A stretch of 24,215 bases of DNA from Candidatus Aenigmatarchaeota archaeon (GTDB lineage Archaea > Aenigmatarchaeota > Aenigmatarchaeia > Aenigmatarchaeales > Aenigmatarchaeaceae). Below the pieces are notes generated by a model. It was not told where the DNA came from and searched no databases. It worked only from the letters and a program-made list of their open reading frames with translations. The stretch spans positions 6,067 through 30,281 of the forward strand of contig WVXN01000081.1 of assembly GCA_011773475.1 (NCBI GenBank), written 5' to 3'. Made by a program: the position numbers and the translations under genes. The stretch's first letter is position 1. Each line of letters begins with the position of its first letter. Shown piece by piece: positions 7,870 to 15,582 of this stretch.

Positions 7870-8664
7870 TTAACTTCCTGTTGAAGTGTAATGTTTTAAA
7901 CTAAATCTCCAAAATAAATAAGAAATTATTAAAGCTACAACTCCTATTATGGGTGCCAAGTAGGCAAATTGCAAGTGTAATCCTTTTCCTAGAAATACTT
8001 CTGATGGATAATAATTAATAAAACCTAATGGTAGAATGAAAGTTAATAAGAAAACTATTGCTGGATTGTATATTTCTAAAGGATATTTAACAAAAACCAT
8101 AAAATGCCATATGATCCTTGATATTGAATGGATTCTTGTTGTCCAGAATGCCAAACAAGAAAAAATAGTTATGATTGAAAAAAATATCAAAATACCTGAA
8201 ACTATAAATGTTGCTAGTAAAAGAATAGTTTGAAAGTTCCATATGATTCCAGATAAGTGGGCTCCTGTAAGTAATATGAAAAAAGCTGCTATTAATTCTC
8301 CAAAACCATCTTCATCAAGATTACTCATTAAAAAATATCTTAAAGTTCCAATTGGCTTTAATAAAACTCTATCTAAAATTCCTCTTCTAATATATTCTTC
8401 TAATCTCCAAGGTGATGATCCTGAAAGAAATGAGTGCCAGAAACCACTAACAACTGATAACATTCCTGACAAAAATAAGATTTGTCCAAAAGACCAACCA
8501 TTTAAACTAATAACATTTTCAAATATAACCCAAAAAAATACTACGCTCATAATATTAGCTATAAACATTGCAGCTATACCAATTACAAAATCAATTCTAT
8601 ATTCTTTCCAGCATCTAAAAACCATTTTCAAGTACATAAACCATAATTTAAAAAAATCTTTCAT
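7870..8664 (-). CDS. ABC-2 type transporter permease, second subunit (COG3694-like)
   Basis: The 264-aa protein has about six membrane helices and no ATPase motifs. Internal features such as SGxWHSFLSGSSPWRLEEYIRRG, a DRVLLKPI loop and a late FILPLGFINYYPSEVFLG segment match the permease paired with COG4586 ATPases and COG4587 permeases. It is the last gene of a three-gene operon: its ATG directly follows the stop of the first permease (TAAATG on the minus strand). The set is usually an exporter of uncharacterised substrate. Both permeases plus one ATPase would form a heterodimeric membrane part with a homodimeric ATPase. Substrate cannot be read from sequence. Confidence 0.85.
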   Translation of the reverse strand: MKDFFKLWFMYLKMVFRCWKEYRIDFVIGIAAMFIANIMSVVFFWVIFENVISLNGWSFGQILFLSGMLSVVSGFWHSFLSGSSPWRLEEYIRRGILDRVLLKPIGTLRYFLMSNLDEDGFGELIAAFFILLTGAHLSGIIWNFQTILLLATFIVSGILIFFSIITIFSCLAFWTTRIHSISRIIWHFMVFVKYPLEIYNPAIVFLLTFILPLGFINYYPSEVFLGKGLHLQFAYLAPIIGVVALIISYLFWRFSLKHYTSTGS

Positions 8665-9447
8665 TTAGCCACCTTGTACAAATATTCTTTTTTGTGCGAA
8701 TTTCCAAACTATAAGAGCTATTAAACCCAAGAAAATGAACCAAAAAACTTGGATGAACAAAGATGTGTATATTTCAAAGCCACTGATATAACCTATGTAT
8801 ATTGATAATGGTATGTTGTAAATTGCTTGGAAGGGTAATAAATAAGCTATTTGTTGAAACCATTGTGGAAACAAGAACAGAGGAAATATTGCACCTGAAG
8901 AAATGTCAGATATAACATTTTTTGAAAGCCTTAGTCCCCAAATGTTACCTGCCCAAAAACTCCAAAGACCTACTAAAAGAACTATAAAGAAATTGATAAA
9001 AAACCCTAAAATAAAACTAATAAAGAAAAATAATGGAGAAACAGGTAAAGTCATGCCTAAAAGTATAAATGCTACCAAAAGTATGGGAATTCCTCTTGCC
9101 ATAAATCTGAAAAAAGTAATTCCTAATTCTCTGGAAAGAACAAAAAAGACATAATTAATTGGTTTGGTTATTGCAACAACTATGCCACCATGCTTTACTT
9201 CATCATGTATCATATATTCTGAGTAAGAATGACTGTAAATTCTAATAACTATTGAAATAGAAATATAAGTGATCATAGCTGGTAATGTTATTCCTTTTAT
9301 AGTTGTAGCACCGCTTGATGCGTATATTGCATTCCATATAAACCATAGAGCTGCTAATTCAATAAATGAGTTGATTATACCTCCAATAACATCAGCTCTA
9401 TATACAAAATTCTCCTTGAATTTTGTAAAAACTATTTTATGATACAT
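8665..9447 (-). CDS. ABC-2 type transporter permease, first subunit (COG4587-like)
   Basis: The 260-aa polytopic protein has about six helices. A short amphipathic N-terminal region (HKIVFTKFKENFVYRADVIG) is typical of ABC-2 permeases, followed by a cytoplasmic EVKHGGIVVAITKPINYVF stretch that resembles the coupling helix pattern (xxGxxxxxLxKPxxY) of the COG4587 family. Its ATG lies inside the 3' end of the ATPase gene (11-base overlap, 9437-9447), which implies translational coupling and a fixed subunit ratio. It partners with the gene at 7870-8664. Confidence 0.85.
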   Translation of the reverse strand: MYHKIVFTKFKENFVYRADVIGGIINSFIELAALWFIWNAIYASSGATTIKGITLPAMITYISISIVIRIYSHSYSEYMIHDEVKHGGIVVAITKPINYVFFVLSRELGITFFRFMARGIPILLVAFILLGMTLPVSPLFFFISFILGFFINFFIVLLVGLWSFWAGNIWGLRLSKNVISDISSGAIFPLFLFPQWFQQIAYLLPFQAIYNIPLSIYIGYISGFEIYTSLFIQVFWFIFLGLIALIVWKFAQKRIFVQGG

Positions 9448-10441
9448 TAAATCCCTTTTTGTATATTTTTCTTATTACCTCCTCGATTTCAGGTTCTTCC
9501 ACAGTTATATCATAGATCGGCCATTTAGAAAGAATCTTTTTTATTACATCAGATGCTGTAGTTTTTGTTGTGTCTATAATAAGTGTGACTCTATCTCCTT
9601 CTTTTTTAATGGTTTTTATACCTTTCCATTTTAATTTACTTTCATCAATTTCTTCAAAAAAATCAATTACTAGAATTCTTTGTTTTCTAAATTTCTTTTT
9701 TACATTATCTACTAAACCATCATATATTTTTTTACCTTTGTCTATTATTACGATCCTTGGACACAATTCTTCAATGTCACTCATGTCATGTGTTGTTAAA
9801 ATTATAGTTGTTCCATTAGCATTCACTTCTTTTAAGAACTCCCTTATTCTGAATTTTGCCTCAACATCCAAACCTATTGTTGGCTCATCTAGAAAAACTA
9901 TTTTAGGTTCATGTAATAAAGAAGCTACCAAATCACAACGCATTCTTTCTCCTAAAGAAAGTTTTCTAGTTGGGGTGTCTAAGTATTTGTCTATATCTAA
10001 AACATCAACAAATCTGTTCAAATTGTTTTTAAATTTTTCTTCAGGGATTTTGTAGATGTATTTAAACAACTCAAATGTATCTTTAACAGGAAGATCCCAC
10101 CAAAGTTGAGTTCTCTGACCAAAAACAACTCCAATATTTTTTGTATATTCCTTTCTTTGTTTGTAAGGAATGTAATTCAGAACCTTTACAGTTCCAGAAC
10201 TTGGAGTTAAGACGCCTGTTAAAATTTTTATAAGAGTTGATTTGCCCGCTCCATTAGGACCTATCACTCCTACGAACTCACCTTCTTTAATTGTTAAGCT
10301 AACATTGTTTACTGCTTTTATGATTTTATAGTCTCTACTAAAAAAATTAGTAAAACTACTCTTTAACCCGGTTTTTCTTTTTAAAACCTTGAATTGTTTT
10401 AATACTTTTTTAATCTCAATTATGTTCTTCATTTTAACCAC
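9437..10441 (-). CDS. ABC transporter ATP-binding protein (COG4586-like)
   Basis: The 334-aa cytoplasmic ATPase shows Walker A GPNGAGKST (residues 61-69), Q-loop region GQRTQLWWDLP (about 108-118), signature LSLGE (161-165), Walker B IVFLDEP (181-187) and the switch histidine in TTHDMSD. The WWDLPVKDTF stretch after the Q-loop is characteristic of the COG4586 group that works with the two downstream permeases. A C-terminal domain of about 100 residues (about 235-334) is probably regulatory. The frame begins at GTG 10441; ATG 10432 (residue 4) is the alternative. GTG keeps a 24-base distance to the TATA-like element at 10461-10470. First gene of the operon. Confidence 0.92.
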   Translation of the reverse strand: MVKMKNIIEIKKVLKQFKVLKRKTGLKSSFTNFFSRDYKIIKAVNNVSLTIKEGEFVGVIGPNGAGKSTLIKILTGVLTPSSGTVKVLNYIPYKQRKEYTKNIGVVFGQRTQLWWDLPVKDTFELFKYIYKIPEEKFKNNLNRFVDVLDIDKYLDTPTRKLSLGERMRCDLVASLLHEPKIVFLDEPTIGLDVEAKFRIREFLKEVNANGTTIILTTHDMSDIEELCPRIVIIDKGKKIYDGLVDNVKKKFRKQRILVIDFFEEIDESKLKWKGIKTIKKEGDRVTLIIDTTKTTASDVIKKILSKWPIYDITVEEPEIEEVIRKIYKKGFNVS

Positions 10442-10460
10442 TATATTATACTAATACATT

Positions 10461-10470
10461 TTTTAAATAG
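10461..10470. promoter_or_regulatory. Shared TATA-like element between ABC operon and zinc-ribbon gene
   Basis: TTTTAAATAG on + reads CTATTTAAAA on -. Its centre is about 27 bases before the + start codon (10492) and about 24 bases before the - GTG (10441), both fitting archaeal TATA-to-start spacing for leaderless mRNA. This is pattern evidence only. Confidence 0.45.
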
Positions 10471-10491
10471 TTAGAACTTAAACTTATATTT

Positions 10492-10632
10492 ATGGAGATT
10501 AGGTGCAAGAGATGCAATAGCACCAACGTACAATTCAGAGACTCCAAATTTTCTTTTGAAGAGGTTAGGAGCAAAATTAGTAAGAAGTTTTTCTGTATTA
10601 ATTGTGGATACGAATTTGAGATTATTGAATAG
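10492..10632 (+). CDS. 46-aa zinc-ribbon protein
   Basis: The frame from ATG 10492 to TAG 10630-10632 encodes 46 residues. CKRC (residues 5-8) and CINC (about 35-38, followed by GYEFEIIE) form two knuckles around a charged helix-like linker. This is the layout of a single rubredoxin-like or transcription-factor-type zinc ribbon. No named family is recognised, and it is not obviously homologous to the other 46-aa ribbon at 1287. A TATA-like element 27 bases upstream predicts a leaderless transcript. It converges on guaA, 29 bases away. Either RNA-binding or a small regulator would fit; neither is shown. Confidence 0.65.
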   Translation: MEIRCKRCNSTNVQFRDSKFSFEEVRSKISKKFFCINCGYEFEIIE

Positions 10633-10661
10633 CAAAAAATTCTGATGTTACAAAAATTAAG

Positions 10662-11867
10662 TTACTCGAATTCTATTGTAGCTGGTGGTTTAGGTGTTAT
10701 ATCATAATATACTTGATCTATTCCGTCTGGAACTAGTCTGAGAAGTCTTCTACTTATTATATCTAAATCTTCATGTTTTATTGGCGCTACTTCTGCTTTT
10801 GTAAAATCTTCTGTAAGTATTGACCTCAAAACTGCAATATATTCTGCATCTCTATCAATACGAGATGATAAAAGAACTGCAACTCTTCCTATTCCTCTAT
10901 CTAAGTTTTCTTTAACTATTCGTTCTGAAGCATCTATTAAAGCTGGTGTTTCATCATCTGGTGCATCAATTAAAAGTAAGTTATTATATGCTCTTTGATT
11001 TTCAACCATACCAGTAACTTTATCTTCTGTTACCTTTGGTTTGCCTTTAATAGATATACCATAATTTCCATCAATATCAAATTCTGATGTCTTGTTATCT
11101 ATTAATGCAACAAAACATTGAAAATCTTCCGGAGCAACATCTTTCGTATATCTTTCTAAATCTTCCATTACAACAGCATCTGCTTCTCTTAATTTATTCA
11201 TCTTATCTCTGGTAACCTGACCAACTGCTCTACAATATAAACCTGGACCAGGAAATGGTTGTCTCTCTGTAACAAAAGCTGGAAGTCCTAAATATCGTGC
11301 AACTTCTCTAACATGGTTTTTACGTAAAAGAATAAGAGGTTCAACTACTTGTACTCCTGCTTCTTTGAATCTTTTCTTTTGTTTTTCTAAAAGAACATTA
11401 TGTTGTGTTTTTAATTTAGAACCAGTTGTTTCTATAACATCTGGTTCTAATGTGCCTTGGACCCAATAAACCCTACCTAGTTTTTTAGCTTCTTCTAGTG
11501 CAAGATCAAAATAAGCTGCACTAATTCCATAAATTCTTTTATCTTCAGAGTCTGGGCCTGCTGCTATTACTCTTTCTAAGAAAATTTCACTGTAGTCACG
11601 AAATATAGTTAGAATTCCACAGTCTCTGTTTAAAGTAGGTAAAGCATTTTTGCACTCTCCTTCTCTCATACCTCCATGTTCAAAAAGTATTCCTAGAAAA
11701 TTTGCTTCACCAACTGATTCAACAGCTAATTTACCGCATGTTGTTGAATCTATACCAGCGGAAATATAGGCAAAACCTTTTTTATTACCAAGGGCATCTT
11801 TAAATTCTTGTTTTGTGTCTGCAACAAAAGTCTTTGCATCAGTATATTTGACAGGTTTAAAAGTCAT
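10662..11867 (-). CDS. guaA: Divergent GMP synthase, ATP-pyrophosphatase/synthetase subunit
   Basis: The 401-aa protein aligns by eye with the ATPPase plus dimerisation domains of GMP synthase, which adenylates XMP and amidates it to GMP. Landmarks are QGTLEPDVIE (139-148), LLRKNHVREVARYLGLP (182-198), PFPGPGL (206-212) and the ending DITPKPPATIEFE. It is unusual: the PP-loop SGGxDS is SAGIDS (36-41), the RHPFPGPGL His is Gln, the HHNVGGL segment is reduced to QHNVLLE, and the protein is about 90 residues longer than archaeal ATPPase subunits. The extra sequence lies between residues about 245 and 340. No glutaminase domain is fused, and none is in the window, as in split archaeal enzymes. 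It starts 35 bases after glyS and is probably co-transcribed. A specialised PP-loop paralogue is an alternative. Confidence 0.75.
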   Translation of the reverse strand: MTFKPVKYTDAKTFVADTKQEFKDALGNKKGFAYISAGIDSTTCGKLAVESVGEANFLGILFEHGGMREGECKNALPTLNRDCGILTIFRDYSEIFLERVIAAGPDSEDKRIYGISAAYFDLALEEAKKLGRVYWVQGTLEPDVIETTGSKLKTQHNVLLEKQKKRFKEAGVQVVEPLILLRKNHVREVARYLGLPAFVTERQPFPGPGLYCRAVGQVTRDKMNKLREADAVVMEDLERYTKDVAPEDFQCFVALIDNKTSEFDIDGNYGISIKGKPKVTEDKVTGMVENQRAYNNLLLIDAPDDETPALIDASERIVKENLDRGIGRVAVLLSSRIDRDAEYIAVLRSILTEDFTKAEVAPIKHEDLDIISRRLLRLVPDGIDQVYYDITPKPPATIEFE

Positions 11868-11902
11868 GTCTTATTTATATATGAAAAAAGATTTAAGGCT
11901 TT

Positions 11903-13390
11903 CTAAGAATGAACCTTCATATAAATAATTTTTACCAAATCTTCTATTTTTACTCTATCTTGTTTTGTAGTGTCTCTGTATCTTAATGTAACAGTATTAT
12001 TTTTAATTGTATCATAATCGATTGTAATGCCAAATGGTGTTCCTACTTCATCTGCTCTTGCATATCTTCTTCCTATAGAACCTGAATCATCGTAAAAAAC
12101 ATCAAAATGTTTTTTTAATAGTTTTAAAACTTCTTTAGCCTTTTCCTGCAAACCATTTTTATTAACTAAAGGAAAAACTCCAACTGAATAAGGAGCTATA
12201 CTTGGAGGAAAAGCAAACCATTCCCAACCTCTTTCTTTATCATCTCTGTAGCAATGAAACAAAATACCATAAATTGTTCTTTCTATTCCAAAGGAAGGCT
12301 CAACAACATGTGGTATGACCTTAGCCCCATCATCTAATCTTACTGATAAATCAACTCCAGATTTTTCCATATGTTTTTTTAAATCATGATCTGTTCTATA
12401 AGCATTACCAACAACCTCTTTCCAACCAAAATCAAATTTTATTTCTAAATCAAAGTTTCCTTTTGAATAATGTGGTGTTTCTTCAGGTAACATATGCCTG
12501 AATCTAAATGCTTCAAATGGTAAACCTATTGATTGGTAGAACTGGGTTTCCCTAGCTAAAAAGTAAGCCAGATTCTGGTTGGGAACTATTCTTTTTCTAA
12601 GAGCTTCACTTGCTGTTAATATTGTTTCATTTCCATTTTCTTCTTGAGCTTTTCTAGTTAGAATTCTTATTTTAACTTTTTCCACTTCTCTAAACCTTGG
12701 ATGTATTTTTATTTCTTCAGGAACTACAAACCATTCAATTTCCATTTGACTAAAAGCTCTTAACCTGATTAAGAATTGTCTTGGTGATATTTCATTTCTA
12801 AAAGAGGGACCAATCTGTGCAACACCGAAAGGAAGTTTTACTCGGGTTGCAACTAATATTCTTTTAAAATCAATAAAAATTCCTTGAGCAGTTTCAGGTC
12901 TTAAGTATGCTATCTCATCTTCTGTTGGCGAAAGAAAAGTTTTGACCATTAAATTAAATATTTTTACTTTTGACAATTCTGATTTACACTTAGGGCATTT
13001 TATGTTGTTTTCTTTGATTATTTTGGTTAATTCCTCTGGTTTTTTACCTTCAACAAATTCTTTAGTTTTTTCTTCAATTAGATTATCTGCCCTAAAAATG
13101 CTATTGCATTTTTTACATTGGGTAATAGGATCTATAAAACTATCTAAATGTCCAGATGCCTCAAAAACCTTTTCAGGTTGAATTATACTTGTTTCAATTT
13201 CAAAAATATTGTCTTCTTGTTTTACAAAAAAATTCCTCCATTTGTTAATTAATTTTGTTTTTAATAATAGGCCTAATGGACCATAATCAAACATTCCACT
13301 AGTACCACCATAAATCTCAGAGGATTGCCAGAAAAAACCTCTTCTTTTGGCTAAATCAATGAAACTTTTGGTATTTTTATTCTTTTCCAT
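11903..13390 (-). CDS. glyS: Glycyl-tRNA synthetase (dimeric class II type)
   Basis: The 495-aa enzyme charges tRNA-Gly. Class II features are motif 2 FRNEISPRQFLIRLRAFSQ (from about residue 197), motif 3 SFGIERTIYGIL and the GlyRS-specific RPETAQGIFIDF. A zinc-binding insertion has CKKC (92-95) and CPKC (132-135). The C-terminal anticodon-binding domain runs from about 395 (APYSVGVFPLV) to the end, with DDSGSIGRRYARADEVGTPF. The chosen start is ATG 13390: the frame can open at a TTG 21 bases earlier (13411), but a TATA-like element at 13411-13422 sits about 26 bases before the ATG and would be inside that longer gene, so the ATG with a leaderless mRNA is preferred. It leads into guaA. Confidence 0.95.
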   Translation of the reverse strand: MEKNKNTKSFIDLAKRRGFFWQSSEIYGGTSGMFDYGPLGLLLKTKLINKWRNFFVKQEDNIFEIETSIIQPEKVFEASGHLDSFIDPITQCKKCNSIFRADNLIEEKTKEFVEGKKPEELTKIIKENNIKCPKCKSELSKVKIFNLMVKTFLSPTEDEIAYLRPETAQGIFIDFKRILVATRVKLPFGVAQIGPSFRNEISPRQFLIRLRAFSQMEIEWFVVPEEIKIHPRFREVEKVKIRILTRKAQEENGNETILTASEALRKRIVPNQNLAYFLARETQFYQSIGLPFEAFRFRHMLPEETPHYSKGNFDLEIKFDFGWKEVVGNAYRTDHDLKKHMEKSGVDLSVRLDDGAKVIPHVVEPSFGIERTIYGILFHCYRDDKERGWEWFAFPPSIAPYSVGVFPLVNKNGLQEKAKEVLKLLKKHFDVFYDDSGSIGRRYARADEVGTPFGITIDYDTIKNNTVTLRYRDTTKQDRVKIEDLVKIIYMKVHS

Positions 13391-13410
13391 ATAAACCCTA
13401 TTGTAATTCA

Positions 13411-13422
13411 AATATAAATAAA
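13411..13422. promoter_or_regulatory. Shared TATA element for glyS and the Orc1/Cdc6-like gene
   Basis: AATATAAATAAA on + (TTTATTTATATT on -) lies nearly midway in the 52-base gap. It is about 26 bases from each start codon (13390 on -, 13443 on +), the distance expected if both transcripts begin at or next to the start codon. No other good TATA-like element is present in the gap. Confidence 0.6.
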
Positions 13423-13442
13423 ATCTCTATGAAATATTTTAT

Positions 13443-14255
13443 ATGAATGGTTCTATTTTTATCAATACTGTGGCCCTAGAACAGACTTACCTTCCGAAAC
13501 TTTTGCCTTATAGACAAGAGCAACATAAATATCTGGCAGAATGCATAAAACCCTTATTCAAAAGAAGGAATGGAACAAATCTATTAGTAATGGGAGGACC
13601 AGGAATAGGCAAAACTGCTTCTGCAAAATATGTTCTCAGAGAGTTAATGGAGAATACTGATAACATAATGCCTATTTACATAAATTGTTGGAAAAGGGAT
13701 ACAAGTCCTAAAATAATAAATGAAATAGCCAGATTAATGGACATAGTAAGTGTTGAAAAACTGTCTTCTGATGAATTGTTTGATAGAATCATATTAAGGT
13801 TCAACAAGTATACTGGAGTTGCTTTTGTTTTTGATGAAATTGATAGAGTTAAGGATTTTGATTTTCTCTACAGAATCTTAGAAGATATTCCACACAAAAC
13901 AATATTTCTTATTACTAATCTGAGCGAATGGATAGCTAAATTGGACAGAAGACTAGTATCAAGATTATTATTAGATAGAGTAGAATTCAAACCATATAAT
14001 TTTGAGGAAACCAGAGGAATTTTGTATGAGAGGAGAAAATATGCTTTTATTCCTAATTCTTGGGATTACGATGCATTTGAAAAAATTATAAAAAGGACTT
14101 TTGCTTCAAAAGACATAAGAATGGGTTTATTTTTAATGAAAAATGCAGGAGAGAATGCTGAGAGTAGGGGTTCTGAGAAAATAGAAGTAAAAGATGTTGA
14201 AAAGGCATTAAAGAAACTTGAAGACATGCCAAAAGACATAGGAAGTTTTATTTAA
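13443..14255 (+). CDS. Orc1/Cdc6-like AAA+ ATPase lacking the winged-helix domain
   Basis: The 270-aa ATPase begins with LPYRQEQ, like the YREEQ box of Orc1/Cdc6. It has Walker A GGPGIGKT (51-58), Walker B FVFDEID (128-134), sensor 1 LITN, an arginine-finger segment LDRRLVSRL and a sensor 2/lid helix with DIRMGLFLMKNAGENAESRG, matching the D(L/I)RxAL...A..A pattern. Family members usually continue with a winged helix for origin DNA binding to about 380-420 residues. Here the protein stops after the AAA+ lid (DVEKALKKLEDM) and a short tail, with a clean stop and no in-frame remnant. It may be a partner or regulator rather than an origin-recognition initiator. Transcribed from the promoter shared with glyS. 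Its last four bases overlap the convergent MFS gene. Confidence 0.85.
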   Translation: MNGSIFINTVALEQTYLPKLLPYRQEQHKYLAECIKPLFKRRNGTNLLVMGGPGIGKTASAKYVLRELMENTDNIMPIYINCWKRDTSPKIINEIARLMDIVSVEKLSSDELFDRIILRFNKYTGVAFVFDEIDRVKDFDFLYRILEDIPHKTIFLITNLSEWIAKLDRRLVSRLLLDRVEFKPYNFEETRGILYERRKYAFIPNSWDYDAFEKIIKRTFASKDIRMGLFLMKNAGENAESRGSEKIEVKDVEKALKKLEDMPKDIGSFI

Positions 14256-15421
14256 TCAATTAGCATTTCTTCTTTTGTTCCAGAAACAAAAGAAAATATA
14301 ACTGCCACTAAACCTAACAAAATCAATGTATTAGAGAAAGACCAATCTGCAAGAATACCTATAACTGGATTAATAACAGCAACTGAAAGTCTTCTTAACA
14401 TTGTTATTGAAGAAAGTACAGTTGCTCTTTTATCAGATGGTATATATTTATTAAAATAGCTAGTAAAAAGAGGTTCTCGCGATAAACCAAAACCTCCTCC
14501 TACAATAATAACAATTAACACAAGTGGTAGGAATATTGTTAATCCGCCTAAAATAAACATTAAACCCGTGATTAAAGAACTAAAGAATATTAATCTTCTT
14601 TTTGAACCAAATATTCTTTCTATTTTATTAAAATTATTCATAATTATTATTTGACTAATAGCAAGGCCTGAATGAACAAAACCAAAATATGCTATGTCAA
14701 GACCTGCATTTTTTAACATAACTTGGTAAAACCATATCATGAAATATGAGATTGTTGCTATCACTACCATATCCAAAGCTAATATTTTCAAAATTTTGTG
14801 TTTATAAAAATGTTTTAAACTGCCCTTAAGTATTTTCAAATAATTTTGCTCTTCAATTTTCTTTTTAAAATGAGGTTCTTCCAATGTCAAAGAAATTAAT
14901 AAAGCTATTCCAAATGGTATAGCCATATAAAGCATTGTAGATTGTAAACCAGCTATAGAAGCTAGGAAACTGCCGATTGGTGCTCCTACCATAATTCCTG
15001 CTAAATGGATTGACTGATACCTTGAAAATATAACTTTTGATTTTTTAGTACTCTTAATCTTTTTTAATGTATCATATAATAATGCATGTTCTGTACCTGA
15101 CATCAAAGCAATTGCAGCTGCCCATAAAAATTCTCCAAACATGAAAACAAAGAAATTCGGAGTACTAGAATATACAATTACACCTAATATGTTTACTAGA
15201 GCAGCTAAAGCTAAAGTTTTCTTTCTTCCAAAGTAATCTGCAAATGTTCCTGAAGGTATTTCTAATAAAAACGTGCATAATAAAAACCAAGATTGTAGTA
15301 TTAGTGTCTGAGTAAGGTTTAATCCAGCCCAAACTGTATAAAAAGGTATTATTACACCTGATATAAAGTGCAGACCAGTGAAAAAATTGAATAAATATAG
15401 TTTTATTATGTTATTTTTCAT
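14252..15421 (-). CDS. MFS transporter
   Basis: The 389-aa integral membrane protein has about 12 hydrophobic segments in two halves. The loop between helices 2 and 3 carries SGTFADYFGRKKTL (about 57-70), which is the major-facilitator motif A. The second half has a partial copy (NKIERIFGSKRRLIFF, about 265-280). Substrate is not evident; overall style resembles drug/metabolite efflux carriers. The palindromic TATA-like TTTATAAA at 15441-15448, about 24 bases upstream, suggests a leaderless message. The stop codon overlaps the end of the Orc1/Cdc6-like gene by four bases, tail to tail. Confidence 0.9.
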   Translation of the reverse strand: MKNNIIKLYLFNFFTGLHFISGVIIPFYTVWAGLNLTQTLILQSWFLLCTFLLEIPSGTFADYFGRKKTLALAALVNILGVIVYSSTPNFFVFMFGEFLWAAAIALMSGTEHALLYDTLKKIKSTKKSKVIFSRYQSIHLAGIMVGAPIGSFLASIAGLQSTMLYMAIPFGIALLISLTLEEPHFKKKIEEQNYLKILKGSLKHFYKHKILKILALDMVVIATISYFMIWFYQVMLKNAGLDIAYFGFVHSGLAISQIIIMNNFNKIERIFGSKRRLIFFSSLITGLMFILGGLTIFLPLVLIVIIVGGGFGLSREPLFTSYFNKYIPSDKRATVLSSITMLRRLSVAVINPVIGILADWSFSNTLILLGLVAVIFSFVSGTKEEMLID

Positions 15422-15582
15422 TGTATCATCTTTACATAAATTTATAAACGTTCAGTATTAATAGTATTTAGGCGATTTCATGGAATGGGATCTACTCCAA
15501 TTTGCTTAGCAGTTTTTTATAGTTCTAAAAAGGTTAAAAATAAGACCAGAAAAAGTTATCTATTAGTTAAAAGGGTGAGTTT
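15422..15582. other. Intergenic region between MFS and trpS, with possible leader ORF
   Basis: This is the longest gene-free stretch inside the window (161 bases). It contains TTTATAAA at 15441-15448, usable in both directions, a nine-codon frame ATG 15480 to TAG 15507-15509 encoding MEWDLLQFA, a small hairpin TTGC-TTA-GCAG whose loop is the stop codon, a T6 run at 15513-15518, then TTAAAAATAAG at about 15534-15544. GGTGA at 15574-15578 is a ribosome-binding site four bases before the trpS ATG. The second AT-rich element alone could supply trpS with a short leader. Confidence 0.4.

Noticed and set aside
8036..8668. Open frames on + opposite the second ABC permease
   Set aside because: They mirror a clear membrane-protein gene, have lysine-rich low-information translations and no ribosome-binding site or promoter.
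9570..10055. 161-codon + frame opposite the ABC ATPase
   Set aside because: The opposite strand carries all ABC motifs; this frame is a serine/phenylalanine-rich antisense reading.
11871..11883. TATA-like TATATAAATAA just upstream of guaA on the minus strand
   Set aside because: It lies only about ten bases before the ATG, which would put the transcript start inside the gene; guaA is more likely read from the glyS promoter or from a weaker element near 11894.
13391..13411. TTG start for glyS seven codons upstream
   Set aside because: It would place the only TATA-like element at the start of the coding region; ATG 13390 keeps the expected 26-base spacing.
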